Source of the DNA: Paenibacillus sp. FSL K6-0276
GTDB lineage: Bacteria > Bacillota > Bacilli > Paenibacillales > Paenibacillaceae
Assembly: GCF_037977235.1 (NCBI RefSeq)
Contig: NZ_CP150276.1
Coordinates: 4,712,001-4,776,000 of the forward strand
Direction: 5' to 3'
DNA: 64,000 bases
The position numbers and the translations under genes were made by a program. The notes beneath the pieces were generated by a model. The model had not been told where the DNA came from. It worked only from the letters and a program-made list of their open reading frames with translations, and did not search any database. Positions 25,192-35,858 of this stretch are shown one piece after another (position 1 is the first letter of the stretch; each line of letters opens with the position of its first letter).

Positions 25192-26373
25192 TTAGTTCTC
25201 CTCTCCTTCCTCTGGCTGACGCCGTTCTTCTTCCGTAAGCTGTAAGAACAGCTCTATTAAGCTATCTTCTGGCTCTGCTCCACCCGTCTGACGCTGATAG
25301 AATTTACGGAACAATTCTTGCACAGGCATACGCGAGCGAGAGATCTGTTCAAGCTCCATCTCCATTTGCGGGTAGATCGGACGAATATGAATGATCCCTT
25401 CCCGTGATTTGCGCAGGCGCTGTATATCATTCATCGACATGGCTTCACTGAGGCGAATCTCCAAATCTATAAAAGCAGATGCGTCTCTTCCTTCATCCAG
25501 CCAGTTATATACCTCCTGCAATCCGCCAGTGGAGCTCCATCTAACAAGTGGACGCCCACAGCGAAGATAGATTTCTTCGAATGTCGGCTCCCCACCCGGA
25601 GCAAGATCAATCAGTGTCACTGACTTGGCTTGTCCTGCTTCAGAAAAACTGTATGCCAGCGGTGATCCGCTGTAACGAATCATTCCTTCTCCTTTAACAC
25701 GCTGAGCACGATGAAGATGACCCAGTGCAGTATATTGCGCTCCACAAGATAGAGCAGAAGGATCTACAGTATAAGCCCCTCCCACTTGAATCGGGCGTTC
25801 CGAATCACTTTCTACACCACCAAGCACATAAATATGGCTCATCGCCAAATTAACGGTCTGCGGTGTGAATTCCCGACCCAATAGCTGCATGAGTTTGCCT
25901 ACGCGCGCACTGTAAGCCAATCGAAGTTCCTCTTCCCCACTATCCCCAGCAAGTAGTTCACCGAGACGTGCCTCCGAGGGATAGGGGAGGGCTGCAATTT
26001 TAGCAATTTCACCCGTGCGAGCAGCATGAACAGTCACTGGCTCTGAGGTAGGAAGTCCTACCAATGTAATCCCCTGTCTTAATACTAGCGGGGAAACTGA
26101 AGATACACGCTCCGGTTGGTCATGATTTCCAGCGATCACAACAAGCGGTCTACCACCTGAAGTCAGCCTGGCAGCTGCCTCATAGAATAGTTGTTCCGAA
26201 GCCGCTGGTGGATTAACGGAATCGTACACATCTCCCCCCATCATAATCAAATCCACTTTATGAAAATCGGCGATCTCCACCAATTCATCTATGAACTGCT
26301 CTTGCTCCTTCTGCCGGCTTCTTCCTTCCAGCGTACGGCCCAAGTGCCAATCCCCCGTATGCAATATCCGCAT
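25192..26373 (-). CDS. sbcD: Exonuclease subunit SbcD
   Basis: Metallophosphoesterase nuclease subunit, homologue of Mre11. Metal-binding motifs appear in order: GDWHLG (residues 7-12), GGDVYDS, AGNHDQPERV and GHLHRAQRV. The 393-residue length is typical. It lies 41 nt after addA and one base before sbcC, so addBA and sbcDC probably form one four-gene unit for processing double-strand breaks. The start is ATG with AGAGGAC just upstream. Confidence 0.97.
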   Translation of the reverse strand: MRILHTGDWHLGRTLEGRSRQKEQEQFIDELVEIADFHKVDLIMMGGDVYDSVNPPAASEQLFYEAAARLTSGGRPLVVIAGNHDQPERVSSVSPLVLRQGITLVGLPTSEPVTVHAARTGEIAKIAALPYPSEARLGELLAGDSGEEELRLAYSARVGKLMQLLGREFTPQTVNLAMSHIYVLGGVESDSERPIQVGGAYTVDPSALSCGAQYTALGHLHRAQRVKGEGMIRYSGSPLAYSFSEAGQAKSVTLIDLAPGGEPTFEEIYLRCGRPLVRWSSTGGLQEVYNWLDEGRDASAFIDLEIRLSEAMSMNDIQRLRKSREGIIHIRPIYPQMEMELEQISRSRMPVQELFRKFYQRQTGGAEPEDSLIELFLQLTEEERRQPEEGEEN

Positions 26374-26414
26374 CTTAGTCCTCTTTCCCCGCTCCTATGC
26401 GGCAATGAATAAAT

Positions 26415-29400
26415 TTATAATTTCACAGCATGTCCGCCGTCAAAAAAGTACAGCCAAATCTCGCTGATCGGTTCTCCCAAAATATCATGTAATGCCTTGC
26501 TGTATAGCTCTAGCTGAAAACGATATTTTTCCTTAAGTGCTTCTAACCCGCCCTGATGTTCTAATACTGAGTCCGTCTTATAATCTAGCAGAATAATTCG
26601 ACCCTCTTCACGAAAAAGACAGTCAATTACCCCTTGGATCAGCACAGCCTCACTAAATCCTTCATTATTATTCTCAGGGGCTAGCTCCGAGACGGCTTCA
26701 TTCATATACTCAAGCCCCCGATAAGCCTCACCAGCGGGAACCATATAACTGAACGGCATTTCTCTAAGCTTCCAAGTAGAATTTATTAATCTACGTCCAA
26801 GTTCATTCGTATAAAAAGCCTCTATCTGATCGGGAACCACCGCCTCCACCTGCTCAGCAGTTAGAATAGCCACTCTCTGCAAGCGAGCTAATGTTTCTTC
26901 CACAACCTTAGGATCAACTGAACCCTCAAGCGGAATATGCTGCATGACCGTATGGTAAGCTGTCCCGCGCTCCGCTGGGGTTAGACTCCGTTTCTCCATA
27001 AATTTCGGACGCCGCAAATGAAGACTTTCCGCTCCCGCCACATTTGGACGTTTATTGTTTTCTGTTGAGGTGATAGGATTGGCTTCCTCTAGCAGATCAA
27101 AAGAAGGCTGCTCCTGCAACGACAGCAAAGCTTTTAACTCCGTAACCGATGTTTTAGCCGGAATACCAGAGGCAGCTGCATACCGATAATTCCATTCCAG
27201 TATTCTAGAGATTTCTTCGCTAGTCTCTGTTCCATAGACAGTTACGGCTTCACCTTTTTGCAGCGCTTCGAGTACAGCCTGCCGCTCTTCTGCCTTGTCT
27301 TCTATGTTATCCGATGGAAGGAACGCCCCGGAATTAAGTTCTGAGGCATTCTGCACACTAATGCTCCAGTTCGAGACATCGCTGTGCAGAACTGTCGAGA
27401 CGGTACCTTCTGATCCTCCCAGCTTACGAAGAATAGCCGCAGCGGGATGCCGGATCAATGCTGGTCCAACCCAGTCCAGATAGCTACGTCCTCGGGCTAG
27501 CAGATGGTCAGCAAGCAGCAGCTCGTCCCGATTCTGCACACTGCTCCAGCTAGCGATTTTGCGTGGCAAATCTCTTACGGTACCTACTAGAATCATCTTA
27601 TCTCTCGGACGAGTTAAAGCTACATATAATACACGCATTTCCTCAGCCAATAATTCAAGTCGTGTACGACGATTAATAGCCAGATAAGGAAGAGTTGGGT
27701 AGCTAACCCGTGTCTCCCGTTCCACAAAACGTGGCCCAAAGCCCAGCTCTTTATGCATAAGGAAAGGAGAATGTAAATCTTGTCTATTGAACTGCTTTGC
27801 CATCCCAGCTACAAAAACAACAGGGAACTCCAAGCCTTTGGATTTATGGATGGTCATGATTCTGACCCCATTACCTTCTTCACCGCCACCACCAGCTACG
27901 CCAAGATCCCCACCATTCTCACGAAGCCTTGAAACGAACACTAGAAAACGGAATAATCCGCGTGCCGAAGTATCATTCTCAAACTGAACAGCCCTGTCGT
28001 ACAAGGCTTTAAGATTGTTCTGGCGCTGCGAGCCTCCAGGCAGTCCTCCAACCCATTCCAAATAACCACTTTCTCCATAAATACGCCAGATAAGGTCACT
28101 GAGACTACCTTGTCTAGCCGCATTTCTCCAGCTCTCCAGCTGTTCTAGGAAAAGCTTAAGCTTATGCTTCAGCCCTGGGCTGATTTGTGGTGTGTCTTTA
28201 TCAGAAGAATCATTCTTTTCAGCAGTGCTTGCTGATTCAATCACATGCTCGGAGAAGAGGTCATACTCTTCCTCAGCCTCTTTTACATCTTGCATGTCTG
28301 CTGCCATCTGTACGGCACTATAGAAAGAACCATGGCTGCACATCCGAACCGTAGCCAATTCTTCTGCAGTTAATCCGACCACAGGTGAACGAAGTACCCC
28401 AGCCAGCGGAATATCCTGCTGAGGATTATCGACTATTTTTAAGAGTGAGAGTGCAATTTCTACTTCTGTAGCTTCAAAATATCCTTTATTCAGATCTCCG
28501 TAAGCAGGGATTCCCTCCATCCGAAGCTCTTCGATGATTAATGGTGTCCATATTCTGGCCGAGCGAAGCAGAATCACGATATCACCGTAAATAACCGGAC
28601 GCATAATCTTGAGCCCTTTATCATAAATAAGCAGCGGCGATCCGCCATTCATGCCGGTCATTTGCGAAATGCGCCGGGCAATGGCCCGTGCTTCTAGCTG
28701 CGCTGTCTCACTCTCGATAGCTTCAATTTCCTGAAGGGGCGTATCACCGTCTTCGGAAGTTTCTTCTGACTTGCCTGCTACCGTACCACGATCGATCAAT
28801 AATAGCTCTGGTGCAAAAAAAGTATCTGGCCCCTTCTCTGCTGCACCCGGGAAATTCGCACCATAAACAAGCTCAGCACGTTCGTCATAATTAATCTCCG
28901 CTACCGTCTCATTCATGATCTGCCGGAAGATCATATTCACTGCATTCACAACTTCCATGCGGCTGCGGAAATTACGGGCCAAATCGATGACCGAACCACC
29001 AGAGATCTCATTAGGAATCTCAGATGGATCAGCCAAATCGCCTTGTTCAGAAGCCTCACTACCATCTACATTCTTCGAGCCAAAGCTACGATATTTATCT
29101 AGGAATAGCCCCGGCTCCGCCAAACGGAACCGATAAATACTCTGCTTCATATCCCCGACCATAAATCGGTTGCCCGGTGTTTCACGGGATATTAGCCGCA
29201 CAATCTCTTCCTGCACACTATTCGTATCCTGATACTCATCTAGCAGAACCTCATCAAATTGAGCACGGTATTCCATGGCTGCATCAGAAGGTAGGGAATG
29301 ACCCGGTGCAGAATCCGGATGACGTAAAATCTTCAGACAATAATGCTCCAAATCACTGAAGTCGACTAAACCCCGGCCTGCTTTTTCGATTCGATAACGT

Positions 29401-30497
29401 TCACCGAACGCTATTACTGTCTCAGCAAGCTCTACCATCAGTGGTGCAGCTTCGTTCAGCTCTTTCAAAAAGACCTCAGCTGGACGGCCAAACAATGCCT
29501 TCTGAAGATCCAAAATACTCTTCTTTACACTGTCGCGCAGATCTTTAACCATCTCCTGCAATCCAGGATCTGTCGAATCCTTCTTACAAGCCTTTAGTTT
29601 TCCAAAGTATACTTCCATGAAAATATCATATAGTTCTGCCCAAGGCGGTTCGTTTACGGCATCCTGCAATGCATTTACCATCTCAAGATCAGCCGTCAAA
29701 TTCTCGGCATAAGGTGCCGGACCACCCGGCTGTAGCGCTATCTCCCTACCTTGAATAAGCTGGCTAGCTGCACCCGCAAGTGTCAGCTTCGCTTCTTCAA
29801 GAATACTTAGCACCCATGGTGTTCGGCCCAAGCTGTCAGTGTCTGGTAATGAGAAATCAGCTGCGGTATCACGAAGCCACTGCTCTGGCCAAGGATGGCT
29901 ACGTGCATAATCATGCAGTCGCTGTATGAGCGCATGTACCGCATCATCACTGCGTTCACCACTGAACCAATCAGCAAGCTGTACAAATACGCTATCCGCG
30001 TCATCTTCACCCACTTCACCGTATTTTTCCTCCAGCAGTTCTTCTAGCAGCTCCTGCCGCATCATCTCTGCTTCATGCTCATTTAATATGCGGAAACCGG
30101 GATCAATAGGGATAATCTGATAATAACGCCGGATCACTTCCAGACAGAAGGAGTGTAGTGTTGTAATCGAAGCTTTGCCAAGCAGCGACAGCTGACGGCG
30201 CAAATGATCATTCTCCCCATTCTCCTCCAGCTCCCGATCGAGTGCTTCCCTGATCCGCTGGCGCATCTCCGCAGCAGCAGCTTTGGTGAACGTAGCTACC
30301 AGTAATCTGTCTACGCTAAAGCCATTCTCTTCCTTACTAATCTTTCGAATAATCCGTTCTACCAGCACTGCCGTCTTACCGGAACCTGCTGCCGCGGCTA
30401 CGAGGATGTCATCACCGCTCTCAGCAATGGCGCGCCACTGATCATCACTCCATATGCTTCCTTCCGGTTTCGCTTCTATTTCAGCCTTTATACTCAC
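26415..30497 (-). CDS. addA: ATP-dependent helicase/nuclease subunit AddA
   Basis: Helicase-nuclease subunit of AddAB, the Firmicute counterpart of RecBCD, which resects double-strand breaks up to Chi sites. UvrD-type motifs are visible: Walker A AAAGSGKTAVLVERI near residue 35, motif II LLDEYQDTN, VGDMKQSIYRFR, and VALTRPRDKM. The RecB-type nuclease motif is ILLDYKTD near the C-terminus. The 1360-residue length is slightly longer than in Bacillus subtilis. The GTG start overlaps the addB stop by 4 nt (GTGA). Confidence 0.97.
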   Translation of the reverse strand: MSIKAEIEAKPEGSIWSDDQWRAIAESGDDILVAAAAGSGKTAVLVERIIRKISKEENGFSVDRLLVATFTKAAAAEMRQRIREALDRELEENGENDHLRRQLSLLGKASITTLHSFCLEVIRRYYQIIPIDPGFRILNEHEAEMMRQELLEELLEEKYGEVGEDDADSVFVQLADWFSGERSDDAVHALIQRLHDYARSHPWPEQWLRDTAADFSLPDTDSLGRTPWVLSILEEAKLTLAGAASQLIQGREIALQPGGPAPYAENLTADLEMVNALQDAVNEPPWAELYDIFMEVYFGKLKACKKDSTDPGLQEMVKDLRDSVKKSILDLQKALFGRPAEVFLKELNEAAPLMVELAETVIAFGERYRIEKAGRGLVDFSDLEHYCLKILRHPDSAPGHSLPSDAAMEYRAQFDEVLLDEYQDTNSVQEEIVRLISRETPGNRFMVGDMKQSIYRFRLAEPGLFLDKYRSFGSKNVDGSEASEQGDLADPSEIPNEISGGSVIDLARNFRSRMEVVNAVNMIFRQIMNETVAEINYDERAELVYGANFPGAAEKGPDTFFAPELLLIDRGTVAGKSEETSEDGDTPLQEIEAIESETAQLEARAIARRISQMTGMNGGSPLLIYDKGLKIMRPVIYGDIVILLRSARIWTPLIIEELRMEGIPAYGDLNKGYFEATEVEIALSLLKIVDNPQQDIPLAGVLRSPVVGLTAEELATVRMCSHGSFYSAVQMAADMQDVKEAEEEYDLFSEHVIESASTAEKNDSSDKDTPQISPGLKHKLKLFLEQLESWRNAARQGSLSDLIWRIYGESGYLEWVGGLPGGSQRQNNLKALYDRAVQFENDTSARGLFRFLVFVSRLRENGGDLGVAGGGGEEGNGVRIMTIHKSKGLEFPVVFVAGMAKQFNRQDLHSPFLMHKELGFGPRFVERETRVSYPTLPYLAINRRTRLELLAEEMRVLYVALTRPRDKMILVGTVRDLPRKIASWSSVQNRDELLLADHLLARGRSYLDWVGPALIRHPAAAILRKLGGSEGTVSTVLHSDVSNWSISVQNASELNSGAFLPSDNIEDKAEERQAVLEALQKGEAVTVYGTETSEEISRILEWNYRYAAASGIPAKTSVTELKALLSLQEQPSFDLLEEANPITSTENNKRPNVAGAESLHLRRPKFMEKRSLTPAERGTAYHTVMQHIPLEGSVDPKVVEETLARLQRVAILTAEQVEAVVPDQIEAFYTNELGRRLINSTWKLREMPFSYMVPAGEAYRGLEYMNEAVSELAPENNNEGFSEAVLIQGVIDCLFREEGRIILLDYKTDSVLEHQGGLEALKEKYRFQLELYSKALHDILGEPISEIWLYFFDGGHAVKL

Positions 30498-33400
30498 GGT
30501 GTAGTTCCTCCTTTACGGGATAGCAGGTCCCAAATGACGTCCTTCCCTGGCTTACCCAGATTGTTGTAGCCGTTGCCTTCCACAGCTTCATCGAACTGGC
30601 AGACGGGTCTAAAGGAACAGAACGTGCATGCTGTCTCTTGCCCAATCCGGTACGGCTCAATCGCCACATCACCTTCTGTAATGCGTGTCCCGATATCCGA
30701 GATCGTCCCCCGAACGGAAGACAGTAGATGGCCCCACTGCTCTGGTGTAGCTACAGAAGCACTACTATAAAAGCTGCCATCAGCTTTTACTGCTACAGGC
30801 ACGATAGAAGAATACCCTTTGTCTAAAGTGGTATCCATCAGGGAGACAACCTCACGATCTGCCGTAAGCAATCCCTTCATTTTGAAGCGTTTCAGCAATT
30901 CTTGCTCTGCCTGCTCCTTGTTCATCCCATTGGATGAGGTTAACAACGGATCATGCACGTGGAAATAAAGCGTCCCTGCCGGAAGTGCTGGCTGCCCGAG
31001 CCATTGCTCGGAGTACGTAAGCAACACATCCAAATAGGTCAGCATTTGTAGCGATAATCCATAGTACACCTCATGCAGTTTGAGGTCCTTTTGGCTCGAT
31101 TTATAATCAATCACTCGCAGAAGAATGCCGTTCTCTCCTTGGGCCATGTCTACACGGTCAATCCGGCCAACGACCTCCATCACACAACCATTTGGCAGCG
31201 TGATTCTTAAAGGAGGCAAATCCTTATCTGGTCCAAAATCCAGTTCTAACCCTACTGGCTCAAAGCTGCCGCGGCGGGCATGCTCACCTAAAATAACAGA
31301 AGCGCGTCCGACGATGTTCTTCAGCTTGCGGGAAATGTACCCGTAACGTTTGGAGCTCATCAGAATTTCGCCCTGCAGCATCGGTGATAGACGTTCTACC
31401 GTCTCACTAGCCTCGCGCCGACATTCCTCCGGTGATAAACTCCCCCAACCTCGACCCTCTTGTTTCAATCTTAAAGCCATGTCACTTAATGCGGCATGGA
31501 ACAATTGTCCAATATCAGGTGCTTGCAGCTTATACAGCTGGCGCTCTTTCAGTCTTAGTCCGTAGGAAGCGAAATGGGAGAAGGAGCAAGCAACAAACTT
31601 CTCCATCCGGGACACACTACCGCGTAGTGTCGATCCACCGTACAATCTGAGGCTTGTTCCACGTTTTAGCTTCGTTCCCACGTTACGATAGAACAACGAA
31701 CTGAGCAGACGTTTCAGTTCGAGACTACGAATATCATCAGCAGCGAACCAGTTATACACATCCCACCATAGCTCCGGTATTTCTGTCCCTTGACGCCACT
31801 GCCGTAGCTGCATAATCAAAGCACGAAGACTCTGTTCTGGATGACCAATGAAACCTAAGTGAATGGAATCTCTTACTTCTTCTGGTAGTCCCGCAGGAGG
31901 AAGTGCTGACAAGATTTGCTCATGAACCTTCGGAAACATTTTATGCAAATGACGGATAACCTCAGAGGGGAGGAGAGCCTTACCCTCATCATCCGCTGTA
32001 GCGTAGCTAATCCAGAGCTTTCTGCTTCCAGTCGTTAGCGCATTATAGATCAGAAATCGTTCGTCCAGCAGTTTACGAGAAGCACCAGGAGCAAGCTCCA
32101 TACCAGCGTTCTCAAGCACGGAGCGTTCGCCTTCCGAGAGAATTCCATCTTCCTTAAACTGCGCGGGAACAACACCCTCATTGAATCCAAGTAAAAAAGC
32201 GTATTTAACTCCCGTTGGACGAGTCCGATCCATGTTACCGACTAGCACTTGATCTAACGCGGGAGGAACTAGTCCCATCTTAAGCTCAGCAAGTCCTGTC
32301 TCTAGAACTCCGGTGAACACATCAAATTCAAGTCTTTCGTTACCCATCATTTCAACGATCTGATCCAATAGATCAAGTACCGCGCCCCACAATTGGCTAT
32401 GTTCCCTGGCCTTCTCAGGTTGTCCCTTCTCCATAGCCTTAACGCTGAGATTCTCCAGCTTTCGAGCAACATCCGTCTCTTCAAGCAGCTTATACACTGC
32501 GGTACAGAGTTCCAGACCACTGCGACTCTTCTGGATACGTTTTTCAAATGCAAAAAGCGGACCCGTTATATTCGCCCGGCATAGCTCCATTGTAGCAAGC
32601 AATTCATCGTCCATGGTTCTGCCGCCTTCCATCGAAAGGCTAGGAATCCCTTTCCATGAGCGGCCATCCGTCCAGCGATATCCTTGAATACCACAAGCGA
32701 GCACATAATTCTCCAAGACATCCATATCCTCGCGAGTAATACTGCGGTCCAGTGGTAGTAAAAGCTCCGTTTTTACGCAGCGAAACACATCCTCATAGCG
32801 CCAGCGTCGACGCACCACGTCCAGTGCAGAGCGAATAAACTCCACAAGAGGATGATGCAGCTCATTTACCTTCTGGTCCAGAAAAAACGGCACTCCATAA
32901 TCTTGGAACAAAGGTTTTACAAGCTGCTCATAATCCCCGATATTGCGCATAAATACGGCCATTTCGCCATATTTCGCTCCTTCTTCTCGTGCCAATCGGG
33001 TCATTTCGCGCAGCGCTCCCTCCACTTCTGCTCTGTGCGAAACTGCGGCGCCTATAGATATAGACTCTTTTACTTGTTCGTCTACACCTTTCCAGCGAAT
33101 TCGGCGGTCATATCCCCGTTCGAGGTGAGCAAGAACAGGACTTTCTTCAAAACGCGGAAGAACAGCAGGCTCCAGAACCTCATCCCACACGTCAATGCCC
33201 AGTTCTTCAGCTATTCCTCGCAGCTTAATGTAAGTGACCGCTGTTGGGTGAAACAATTCCAGCTCATTCAACTGATCTCCATAAGGGTAGGGTCGATCAA
33301 GCGTAAGTGAAACGGTCAGCTTCGAAGCTTGTTGCATCAATTCTCGAATAACTATGAACTCCTGCGGAGTGAATCCATGGAAACCATCCACCCATATCTC

Positions 33401-34006
33401 TGCTCCACGAATGTAGGAGGATTCAGGGATATGCTCAGCCAGTTCCGCTAAACGATCCTCTTCATCGATATACAGGCGTGACATTTCCTGCTCCAAATCA
33501 CTGAATACAAGCTGCAAATCATCCAGCTTGCACTCAAGAATAGGACTTCTCGCAATCGCCCCCCGCATCGCAGACAACTGCTCCTCTAAATCAGCGGATT
33601 CCAAGCAGCAGCGCTTCATCTCCGTGTGCAGTTGATTCAGCCGATCCACAAAACCCGGTCTGTCTGCAGAGGCACCGAACAATTTCAGTTCCTCTTTACG
33701 ACGACTGATGATTTTGTAAATTAACATCTTCTTACCTTCTTCACTGATAGGCAGACTAGCGCTGCCCCCAGTTTCCTGCTTCACTCGATAGGCAAGTCGC
33801 GAAAAGCTCAGGGTCTGAGCTCGTATACTTCCCTTCACATTCCCTACGGTCAGAAGCCCCCGTTCCGCGCCAAAAGAACCTTGCTCCGGTACAAGAATAA
33901 TGATCGGCGTGCCAAGAGGTTCCTTCTCTAATGAAGAAGAGATAGACTCCCATATTTTTGTTGTCTTGCCACTGCCCGAGCGGCCTAGTAAAAAGGTTAC
34001 TGACAT
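30494..34006 (-). CDS. addB: ATP-dependent nuclease subunit AddB
   Basis: Second subunit of AddAB, with an inactivated-helicase-like fold and a nuclease domain. I start it at the ATG at 34006 because GGAAGGAG is close upstream and the protein then opens with VTFLLGRSGSGKTTKI, a Walker A. The nuclease motif VIDYKSSQKDL is present. The iron-sulphur cysteines appear as VACSFSHFASYG before it and CTFCSFRPVC at the C-terminus. Length 1170 is normal. Its stop overlaps addA. Confidence 0.96.
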   Translation of the reverse strand: MSVTFLLGRSGSGKTTKIWESISSSLEKEPLGTPIIILVPEQGSFGAERGLLTVGNVKGSIRAQTLSFSRLAYRVKQETGGSASLPISEEGKKMLIYKIISRRKEELKLFGASADRPGFVDRLNQLHTEMKRCCLESADLEEQLSAMRGAIARSPILECKLDDLQLVFSDLEQEMSRLYIDEEDRLAELAEHIPESSYIRGAEIWVDGFHGFTPQEFIVIRELMQQASKLTVSLTLDRPYPYGDQLNELELFHPTAVTYIKLRGIAEELGIDVWDEVLEPAVLPRFEESPVLAHLERGYDRRIRWKGVDEQVKESISIGAAVSHRAEVEGALREMTRLAREEGAKYGEMAVFMRNIGDYEQLVKPLFQDYGVPFFLDQKVNELHHPLVEFIRSALDVVRRRWRYEDVFRCVKTELLLPLDRSITREDMDVLENYVLACGIQGYRWTDGRSWKGIPSLSMEGGRTMDDELLATMELCRANITGPLFAFEKRIQKSRSGLELCTAVYKLLEETDVARKLENLSVKAMEKGQPEKAREHSQLWGAVLDLLDQIVEMMGNERLEFDVFTGVLETGLAELKMGLVPPALDQVLVGNMDRTRPTGVKYAFLLGFNEGVVPAQFKEDGILSEGERSVLENAGMELAPGASRKLLDERFLIYNALTTGSRKLWISYATADDEGKALLPSEVIRHLHKMFPKVHEQILSALPPAGLPEEVRDSIHLGFIGHPEQSLRALIMQLRQWRQGTEIPELWWDVYNWFAADDIRSLELKRLLSSLFYRNVGTKLKRGTSLRLYGGSTLRGSVSRMEKFVACSFSHFASYGLRLKERQLYKLQAPDIGQLFHAALSDMALRLKQEGRGWGSLSPEECRREASETVERLSPMLQGEILMSSKRYGYISRKLKNIVGRASVILGEHARRGSFEPVGLELDFGPDKDLPPLRITLPNGCVMEVVGRIDRVDMAQGENGILLRVIDYKSSQKDLKLHEVYYGLSLQMLTYLDVLLTYSEQWLGQPALPAGTLYFHVHDPLLTSSNGMNKEQAEQELLKRFKMKGLLTADREVVSLMDTTLDKGYSSIVPVAVKADGSFYSSASVATPEQWGHLLSSVRGTISDIGTRITEGDVAIEPYRIGQETACTFCSFRPVCQFDEAVEGNGYNNLGKPGKDVIWDLLSRKGGTTP

Positions 34007-34236
34007 AAATGATAGACTCCTTCCGTAGCGGTGAAAATGTATATGATACAAGGTGAAACATCCACCCATTGATTAACTTCAAACGAAAAAGTTTAGTTAT
34101 TCCTCGTCCCCTCAGTATATCATAACCGCTCAAATCAGAACATGCGTTTGCTATTATTTTCTAATGATTTACAATGAAGAAACAACGAAAGCATCTCTTG
34201 AGTCCGATAGCTAATTTACCTTAGTAAAGAACATGC
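34007..34236. other. Gap upstream of addB
   Basis: No gene is seen. On the minus strand a TATGATATACT stretch near 34116-34127 could be a -10 region for addBA-sbcDC, but no good -35 box is present. The rest is AT-rich and featureless. Confidence 0.35.
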
Positions 34237-34284
34237 AAAAAATCCGTAAAAAAGCGCCCCTAGCACAGGCTCCTTCTTACGGAT
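34237..34284 (-). terminator. Terminator after the RlmI-like gene
   Basis: An 8-bp stem ATCCGTAA / TTACGGAT with a long loop of about 27 nt is followed on the minus strand by TTTTTGC. It lies about 50 nt after the stop codon. Confidence 0.65.
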
Positions 34285-34334
34285 CTCATGATTCATATGT
34301 TCATTTGCTCGTTATAACTGTTGAACTTTCAATC

Positions 34335-35768
34335 TTACTTCTTACTCCGCACTTCAAAAATCGCGAACTTCAGGTAGTGTCCTTCGTTAACGCCGAGAAT
34401 CTGCGGATGATCTTTGCCTGCGGCCCGCCATTCGATAAGTCTCAACACCTTGCCTGCATCTTTAGCTGCATCGGCAATAGTTTCGAGGAACAGGTCAGGC
34501 TGCATGTGGTACGAACAACTTGCGGTAACTAAATATCCGCCTTCGTTCACCAGCTTCATGCCGTGTAGATTGATGTCTTTATAACCACGGCAAGCTCCTG
34601 CTACTGCACTTTTGGTTTTTGCAAACGCTGGAGGGTCTAGGATAACGACATCCCAAGTTCTACCTCCACCTGCTGTCATCGGCTTGGAGGTGTCGGTTTT
34701 GGCAGCTTTGCTTCCGGATTTAGGATTTGTAGCCGCCGCTGCCGAATCTATGCCACCAGCAACCGTCGCCCGCTCGGAACGTTCCTCTACCCCTTTGACC
34801 TGATTGCGCAGATAAGCAAAAGCATCATCCACTACGAATTCAACGCGATCACTAAAGCCGTTTAGCTCCACATTAACTTTTGCACTCTCTATAGCATGAG
34901 CGGAAACGTCAAGGCAGGTTACTTTTTTCGCGCCATACTTGCAAGCATGCAGAGTGAAGCTGCCTGTGTGCGAGAAGCATTCCAGCACTGTTGCACCATC
35001 CCAATAAGGGAAAGTTACGTGTTTACCACTCTTATTTACCGGCAAAGTCTGTAACGAACCATCTTCTGCTTCGATTTCTTGTAGCGTAATGCCGCTTCGT
35101 CCACCCCAGCCCTTCATGAGTGGAGCAATAGAAGCTCTATTCTCACGTTGGTCAAAGAAGTATCCTGTCTTCTGGCCCTCTTCGATATCTACCACCAGCT
35201 TCAGGCCATTCTCACTTACAGTAACATGCCGTGGGCATTCCCCGTACAACACGCCAGTCGTCTGTTCTAGACCCTCAAGCTCGCGCACGCTAACATCACT
35301 GCGCTCATAAATTCCACGCGGTGCCATAACCTGTACAAGCGCTTCAACGATCTCCGCACGCCGCTTGTCCATTCCGAGTGTAAGTAGCTGCACAACCAGA
35401 ATATCTCCGAACCGATCCACAATAAGGCCTGGCAAAAAGTCAGCTTCACCATAAACCAAACGATAAGCATCGGCACCAGGAAGGAATCGATCTCTATGTT
35501 GCAGACAATTCGCAAACCGTTCTGCGAAAAAAGCTGTATCCATGATCGCCAGTGGTCCCTGCGATACAATTCTTACCCGGATTTGTGATGCTGGATTGTA
35601 ATATCCCACGGCCAGAAACCGACCTTGATGATTAAGGACATCAACTAATCCCCCTGCTTCTGGGTTACCTTCTACTGATGCAACTTCACCTGCGTAGACC
35701 CATGGATGGCCCTGTTCCAGTCTTTTTTTGCGATTGCGTTCTAAAATAACCGATGCCAATGACTTCAA
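34335..35768 (-). CDS. Class I SAM-dependent rRNA methyltransferase, RlmI-like
   Basis: Member of the RlmI/RlmK-type family, which methylates cytosine C5 in 23S rRNA; the exact site here is not known. An N-terminal PUA domain (about residues 1-80, with RLEQGHPWVYAGEV) is followed by a central domain and then a Rossmann fold with LECFSHTGSFTLHACKYGAKKV. The catalytic-site motif is VILDPPAFAK. At 477 residues it exceeds the usual 390-400. The excess comprises SGITLQEIEAEDGSLQTL and a low-complexity insert (about 320-365) rich in A, T, K and S, between two core strands. It is monocistronic, divergent from the Na/Pi transporter. Confidence 0.9.
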   Translation of the reverse strand: MKSLASVILERNRKKRLEQGHPWVYAGEVASVEGNPEAGGLVDVLNHQGRFLAVGYYNPASQIRVRIVSQGPLAIMDTAFFAERFANCLQHRDRFLPGADAYRLVYGEADFLPGLIVDRFGDILVVQLLTLGMDKRRAEIVEALVQVMAPRGIYERSDVSVRELEGLEQTTGVLYGECPRHVTVSENGLKLVVDIEEGQKTGYFFDQRENRASIAPLMKGWGGRSGITLQEIEAEDGSLQTLPVNKSGKHVTFPYWDGATVLECFSHTGSFTLHACKYGAKKVTCLDVSAHAIESAKVNVELNGFSDRVEFVVDDAFAYLRNQVKGVEERSERATVAGGIDSAAAATNPKSGSKAAKTDTSKPMTAGGGRTWDVVILDPPAFAKTKSAVAGACRGYKDINLHGMKLVNEGGYLVTASCSYHMQPDLFLETIADAAKDAGKVLRLIEWRAAGKDHPQILGVNEGHYLKFAIFEVRSKK

Positions 35769-35858
35769 CTCCCTGTTCTTCTAAAAATGATTTTATACAT
35801 GTCCTACACGATACTTTCATATATTGGTGTACAACCCTCGTCCAAAGGAGTATGCCCT

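Noticed and set aside
30005..34006. Possible RecBCD-like or new defence system around addAB and sbcCD
   Set aside because: All four proteins are standard housekeeping repair subunits with normal length and motifs; no extra defence gene is adjacent.
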